From Balaenoptera acutorostrata (lineage: Eukaryota; Chordata; Mammalia; Artiodactyla; Balaenopteridae), in NCBI RefSeq assembly GCF_949987535.1, contig NC_080069.1:44753269-44817268 (forward strand): a DNA stretch of 64,000 nucleotides, given 5' to 3'. A program made the translations under genes and the position numbers. Position 1 is the first letter of the stretch; each line of letters begins with the position of its first letter. Below are positions 59,238-64,000 of this stretch, piece after piece. A model generated the notes under the pieces. The model saw only the letters and a list, made by a program, of their open reading frames with translations, was not told where the DNA came from and did not search any database.

Positions 59238-59318
59238 TTGGGTTGGCCAAAAAGTTAGTTCGTGTTTTTCCATTAAGATGTTACAGAAAACCCCGAACGA
59301 ACTTTTTGGCCAACCCAA
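59238..59318. mobile_element. Mariner-type MITE (81 bases, near-palindromic)
   Basis: Left arm ttgggttggccaaaaagtta and right arm aactttttggccaacccaa are inverted repeats that cover almost the whole element around a short loop. The flanking dinucleotides are CA and TA, which fits a decayed TA duplication. The type is the cetartiodactyl mariner MITE. Confidence 0.9.
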
Positions 59319-59454
59319 TATTTAACCATTGACCATTCTACATTTTTATCTATGTAAAAATGTCCTTATTTTTCCATTATAAAGATGAACATTTTTATGC
59401 ATAAAATTCTGACCACATTTCTAATTATTTCCTTTGCACAAATTCCTAGAAGAA

Positions 59455-59581
59455 GAGGGTCTTCCCTGGCAGTCCACTGGTTAAGACACCATGCTTTCTA
59501 CTTCAGGGGGCACAGGTTCGATTCCTGGTTGGGGAACTAAGATCCTGCATGCCGCACAGCATGGCCAAAAAATAGGAAAAA
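59455..59581 (+). mobile_element. Short CHR-type SINE
   Basis: Sense copy: gagggtcttccctggcagtcc, B box aggttcgattcctgg and an A-rich tail. A perfect 15-base target duplication, aaattcctagaagaa, is at 59440-59454 and 59582-59596. Confidence 0.94.
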
Positions 59582-60019
59582 AAATTCCTAGAAGAACTGC
59601 TGGGTCAAAGAGTTTGTACATTCTTAAAACTTTTAAATTATGTTTATAAATTATCCTCCAGAAAACTCGTATTAGTTTAAATTTCCACCTTCTGAGGCAG
59701 AATTACTGTCTTTTGGGATCCTTCATAATGCTGGATATTAATTTTTTTTTAATTTGATGGGAGAAATTGATAATTTGTACTTATTAAAAATTTCTATTTC
59801 CTGAATATTAATTTATAAATAAAATTATAAGATCAAAATATTCCTGATTTAGCTTTGATCAAAATTATAGTTGAAACCAGAGGACACACATTTCAGTAGC
59901 AGGAATCTTGAGAAGAAAAATAATTGTTGACAAGGATGGTTTGAAGGTGTAAAGCACTGAGATAGTCATTTTATGCTATTAAGGAGACGAGGGCAGAAGC
60001 TGAAAACTTGATGTTTTTA

Positions 60020-60352
60020 AAGTGTAATATTAGCCAGAACCACACTGTTTTGGTTACTATAGCTTTGTAATATAGTTTGAAACCAGGACGTGTGATACCT
60101 TCATCATTGTTATTTTCAAGATTGCTTTGGCTATTTGGAGTCTTTTGTGGTTCCATATGAATTTTAGGATTACTTTTTCCATTTCTGTGAAAAATGCCAT
60201 TGGAATTTTGGTAGGGATTGCATTGAATCCCTAGATTGCTTTTAGTAGTATGGACATTTTAACAATGTTAATTCTTCCAGTTCATAAACATGGGATATCT
60301 TTCCATTTATTTGTGTCTTCTTCAATTTCTTTCATTAATGTCATATAGTTTT
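60020..60352 (-). mobile_element. L1 ORF2 fragment
   Basis: Antisense L1 ORF2, with the plus strand reading like 31740-32060 but more diverged (gccattggaattttggtaggg, ttgcattgaatccctagattg, cttccagttcataaacatggg). Broken frames only. Confidence 0.85.
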
Positions 60353-60560
60353 ATTGATTAACCGAGTAGATCTTAAGTGTTTCACCACACACACAAAAAG
60401 GGCAACATTGTGAGGTGTTGGATGTACTCATTAGCTTGATTGTGGTAATAGTTTCTCAGTATATACATATATCAAATTATCACATTGTATACCTTAAATA
60501 TATACAATTTTTATTTGTTAATTATACCTCAGTACATCTGGAAAAAATGGTTTAGCCCTT
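60353..60560 (+). mobile_element. Old L1 3' UTR fragment
   Basis: Text such as cattagcttgattgtggtaatag, atcacattgtataccttaaat and gttaattatacctcagtac is a common old L1 3' end in sense orientation. Confidence 0.65.
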
Positions 60561-60930
60561 TGGGAAAAAGAAGTATAAATATTAATTAGGTTGGAGAATA
60601 AAGTTCTAGTCAAATTTTATATATATATATATGTATAAATATATTTTGTCATCATGAATTTGGATCTGGCTAGTTTATCAACAAGATGTTCTCCAGTGAC
60701 ACACTGATCTTTAACTTTGAGACTATTTTAAAAAACTATTTTGGAGTAGAATATTTTATTTATTTAACACAGGTTATAGACATTTATATTTGGATTTTAT
60801 ACTGTTTCACTCACTGATTATGGCTTTATTGACCTTGTTATAATTAAACAAACAATATAAAAGATTCTCTTGGAAATACATGGGCTATATGGTAGAAATA
60901 TATGGCATTTAAAGCAGAAGCATTTAAAAA
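60561..60930. other. AT-rich intergenic stretch
   Basis: Contains a short TA microsatellite (about 60618-60645). No gene or named repeat seen. Confidence 0.5.
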
Positions 60931-60934
60931 CCAA

Positions 60935-62690
60935 ACACAATTAAAAAATTACAATAACAAATATTGATGAGGATGTGGAGAACCTGGAACCTTCATACAT
61001 TACTGGTGAGAATATAAAACAGTGCAGCCACTTTGAAAACAGTTTGGAAATTTTTCAAAGTTTAGACATATTTACCATATGTCCCAGCAATTCTGCTTCT
61101 AGGTATAAACCCAAGAGATATGAAAACATATGTCCATATAAAAATTTATACATGAATGTTTATGGAAGCATTATTTATGATGGCCAAAAGTAGAAACAAC
61201 CCAAACATCCGTCAACTAAAGAATGTATAAACAAAAGTGGTATATCCATATAATGGAATATTATTTGGCAATAAAAAGGAATGAAGTATTGATACATGCT
61301 ACACCATGGATGAATGTTGAAAACATCATGCTAAATGAAAGAAGTCAGTCATAAAAGACCACATATTGTATGATTCCATTTGTATGAAATGTCCAGAACA
61401 GACAAATCCTCAACAAAATATTAACCAATCAAGTTTATCAACTAAATAAATAGGATAGTATATCATGAAAAAGAGATTTATCTCAGGAAAGCAGGAGTGG
61501 TTCAATATTCAAAAATTAACCACTGTAATTCACTGTATCAACAGACTAAGAAAAACTATAACTACCTCAATAGATGGAGAAAAATCATCTGACAAAATTC
61601 AGCATCCATTCATAATAAAAACTTCAGCAAACTAGGAATAGACGGGAACTTCCTCAACCTGATAAAGGGCATCTATGATAAACTTACAGCTAATGTCATA
61701 CTTAATGGCAAAGGACTGACTGCTTTCTCTGTAAGATCAGAAACAAGGCAAGGATGTCTACTGTTATCACTTCTATTCGATTTTGTTCCAGATACAAGCC
61801 AGTGAAATAAGCCAGGAAAAAGGATAAAAGGTATACAATCTGGAAAGAAAGAGCTGTATTCTATTCGTAGCTGACATGAATGACTATGAGGAAAATCCCA
61901 AATAATTTACAAAAAGATTACTAAAACTAATATTAAGTTTAGCAGGATTTTAGAGTACAAGGTCAATATATAAAGTTCAATTGTGTTTTTGTAAATTAGC
62001 AATAAACAGTTGGAAATTAAAATTAAAGACCAGTACTATTTATAATAATATGAAAATTATACAGTACTTAGGTATAAATCTCAAAAAATATGTGAGGGAT
62101 CTGTATGTGGAACTACAAAACACTGATGAATGAAATCAAAGAAGAGCTAAGTAAATAGAGAGCCATACAGTGTTCATGGATTTCAAGCCATAATATTGTT
62201 GGGATATCAGTTCTTTCCAAGTTGAGCTGTAGATTCAATGCAATACCAATCAAATCCAGCAGGATTGTTTTTGTAGAAGTTGATAAGCTAATTCTAAAAT
62301 TTCCTATGATGGAAAGGCAAATGAAGTAGAATATCCATAACAATTTTGAAAAAGAAGAATCAAGCTGAAGCATTCACTGTACCTGATTTCAAGATTTATT
62401 GTAAAACTATTTTAATTAAGATAGTATAGTACTGGCAAAAGAATAGACACATAGATCAATGCAGGAGAATAGAGAGTCTGGAAATAGACAGGCATATATA
62501 TATGTATCTTTTTCAAAGAAAATTGATTATCAAGAAAGGTGCAAATGTAAGTCAATGGAATAAAAGGCAGGAACAATTATATATCCATATGTAAGAAAAT
62601 CAGTTTCAACCCATACCTCATATTATATTCAAGAATTACTCAAAATAGAGCATATTCTTAAATCTAACATCTAAAACTATAAAAGTTCTA
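60935..62690 (+). mobile_element. Decayed L1 ORF2 fragments
   Basis: Sense L1. At 60935-61395 is the C-terminal part (ttgatgaggatgtggagaacc, cagcaattctgcttctaggt). At 61400-62690 is an earlier RT-domain part (gacaaattcagcatcc-like, aggcaaggatgtctactg, where the RT active-site region has lost its FADD). As at 8600-9790 the order is inverted relative to ORF2. It shows many stops and indels. Confidence 0.8.
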
Positions 62691-62692
62691 GA

Positions 62693-63058
62693 GGAGGGCA
62701 TCCCTGGTGATGCAGTGGTTAAGAATCCACCTGCCAATGCAGGGGACACGGGTTCAAGCCCTGGTCTGGGAAGATCCCACATGCCGCGGAACAACTAAGC
62801 CTGTGCGCCGCAACTACTGAGCCCGCACTCTAGAGCCTGCGAGCCACAACTACTGATCTCCCATGCCACAACTACTGAAGCCTGCATGCCTAGAGCCTGC
62901 GCTCCCAACAAGAGAAACCACTGCAATGAGAAGCCTGTGCACCACAATGAAAAGTAGCCCCCACTCACCACAACTAGAGAAAGCCTGCATGCAGCAATGA
63001 AGACCTAACGCAGCCAAAAATAAAAAATATAAATAAATAAATATAAATTAAAAAAAAT
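62693..63058 (+). mobile_element. CHR-type SINE, long form
   Basis: Sense copy: gggcatccctggtgatgcag, B box gggttcaagcc, repeated ccacaactactga units and a CCAAAAATAAAA tail running into T-rich sequence. No clean target duplication was found, so the ends are approximate. Confidence 0.85.
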
Positions 63059-63089
63059 TTTTTTAAAGTCACTGCTATACCTAAGGTCA

Positions 63090-64000
63090 TCTAGATATTC
63101 TCCTACATTATCTTCTAGTTTTCTAGTTTTGATTTTGCATTTAGGTCTGTGATCCATTTTGAGTTAATTTTTCTGAAGGGTGTAAAGTCTGTGTTTCGAT
63201 TTTTTTTTTTTTTTTTTTTTGCATGTGGATGTCTAGCTGTTTCAGCACCATTTGTTGAAAAGACTCTCTTTGCTCCATTGTATTGCCTTTGCTCCTTTGT
63301 CAGAGATCAGTTGACTATATTTATATGGGTCTGTTTCTGGGCTCTCTATTCTGTTCCATTGATCTATTTGACTATTCTTTCACTAATATCACGGTCTTGA
63401 TTACTGTAGCTTCATAGTAAGTCTTGAAGTCAGGCATTCAGGTAGTCTGTCCTTTAATATCAAGTTGGCTATTTTGAGTCTTTTACCTTTCTATATAAAC
63501 TTTAAAATCAGCTTGTTGATATCCATAAAATAACTTGCTGAGATTTTGATTGGGATTGTGTTGATTCTATAGATCAAGTTGAGAAGAATTGACACCTTGA
63601 CAATATTGAATCTCTCCATTTATATCTCTCCATTTTATTCAGTTCTTCTTTGATTTCTCTCATCATTGTACATATTTTGTTAGATTTATACCTAGACATT
63701 TCATTTTTGTGGGGGGGTGTTAGTATAAATGGTAATGTGTTTTTAATTTCACATTCCACTTGTTCATTGCTGGTATGTAGGAAAGTGATTGACTTTCATA
63801 TTTTATTTTTGTATCCTGCAACCTTGCTATAATAGCTTATTAGTTTCAGGAGTTTTTTTGTTGATTCTTTTGAATTTTCGGCATAGACCATCCTGTCATC
63901 TGTAAACAAAGTTTTACTTCCTCCTTCCCGATCTGTATACCTTTTATTTACTTCTCTTGTCTTATTGAATTATTTAAAGCTTCCAGTTAGGAATTTGGGA
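63090..64000 (-). mobile_element. L1 ORF2 fragment, runs off the window
   Basis: Antisense older L1 (gatccattttgagttaat, cagcaccatttgttgaaaag, cctttgctcctttgtcagag, tgtgttgattctatagatc). A T23 run (about 63199-63221) has expanded in it. The frame is broken, with a short readable LIIVHILLDL-type shadow on the other strand. Confidence 0.85.

Larger units (their letters stand above)
58885..59720 (-). mobile_element. Ancient L1-lineage fragment, host to a MITE and a SINE
   Basis: Antisense text includes tttgtattgctgcataatattgc, aaatgtccttatttttcc, then aattcctagaagaactgctggg and aattatcctccagaaaac, from the 3' part of an old L1-like ORF2. A CA repeat is at 58978-58999. A mariner MITE and a short SINE have inserted into it. 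Confidence 0.55.

Overview
This is vertebrate nuclear DNA from a placental mammal, most likely a cetacean. The tRNA-derived SINEs are of the CHR type (GGGCTTCCCTGGTGGCGCAG head, CCAAAAATAAA tail) that dominates whale, dolphin and hippo genomes, and the BovB and Bov-A repeats expected at high density in ruminants are absent. The species call rests on repeat style alone.

Only one host gene is supported: the 5' part of ACO1 (cytosolic aconitase / iron regulatory protein 1), on the minus strand. Exon 4 (196-333), exon 3 (1377-1545) and exon 2 with the start codon (2603-2721) lie at the left end. The non-coding exon 1 ends at 23983 inside a CpG-island promoter (about 23560-24260). Splice sites and reading phase join correctly across exons 2-4. 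Intron 1 (21.3 kb) is ordinary intronic DNA holding MIR, MER5/hAT, Tigger, L2, LTR, CHR SINE and truncated L1 copies.

From about 24.3 kb to 64 kb the window is upstream intergenic DNA made almost entirely of layered transposons. At 28.6-30.2 kb is a decayed endogenous retrovirus with an RNase H-like pol segment and an env-like segment. An older full-length L1 (minus strand, 30180-44457) sits next to it, and a younger full-length L1 (plus strand, 33533-40654) has inserted into that one. The younger copy has both ORFs open: ORF1 301 aa and ORF2 1272 aa. About 8 kb away a second young full-length L1 (minus strand, 47808-54515) has inserted into the A-tail of a CHR SINE that lies in an old L1M remnant. 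It has an open ORF2, but its ORF1 is shifted by one missing A. The two young L1s share, downstream of the usual L1 3' end, the same 0.8-1.0 kb of non-L1 sequence. This looks like a 3' transduction inherited from one source element, and the two copies then diverge in their terminal tails. From 55 kb onward there are two LTRs, ancient L1 fragments, a mariner MITE and more SINEs.

I see no new enzymatic system, no CRISPR array and no operon. The most interesting material is the transduction-bearing L1 pair, its nested insertion history and its coding integrity.
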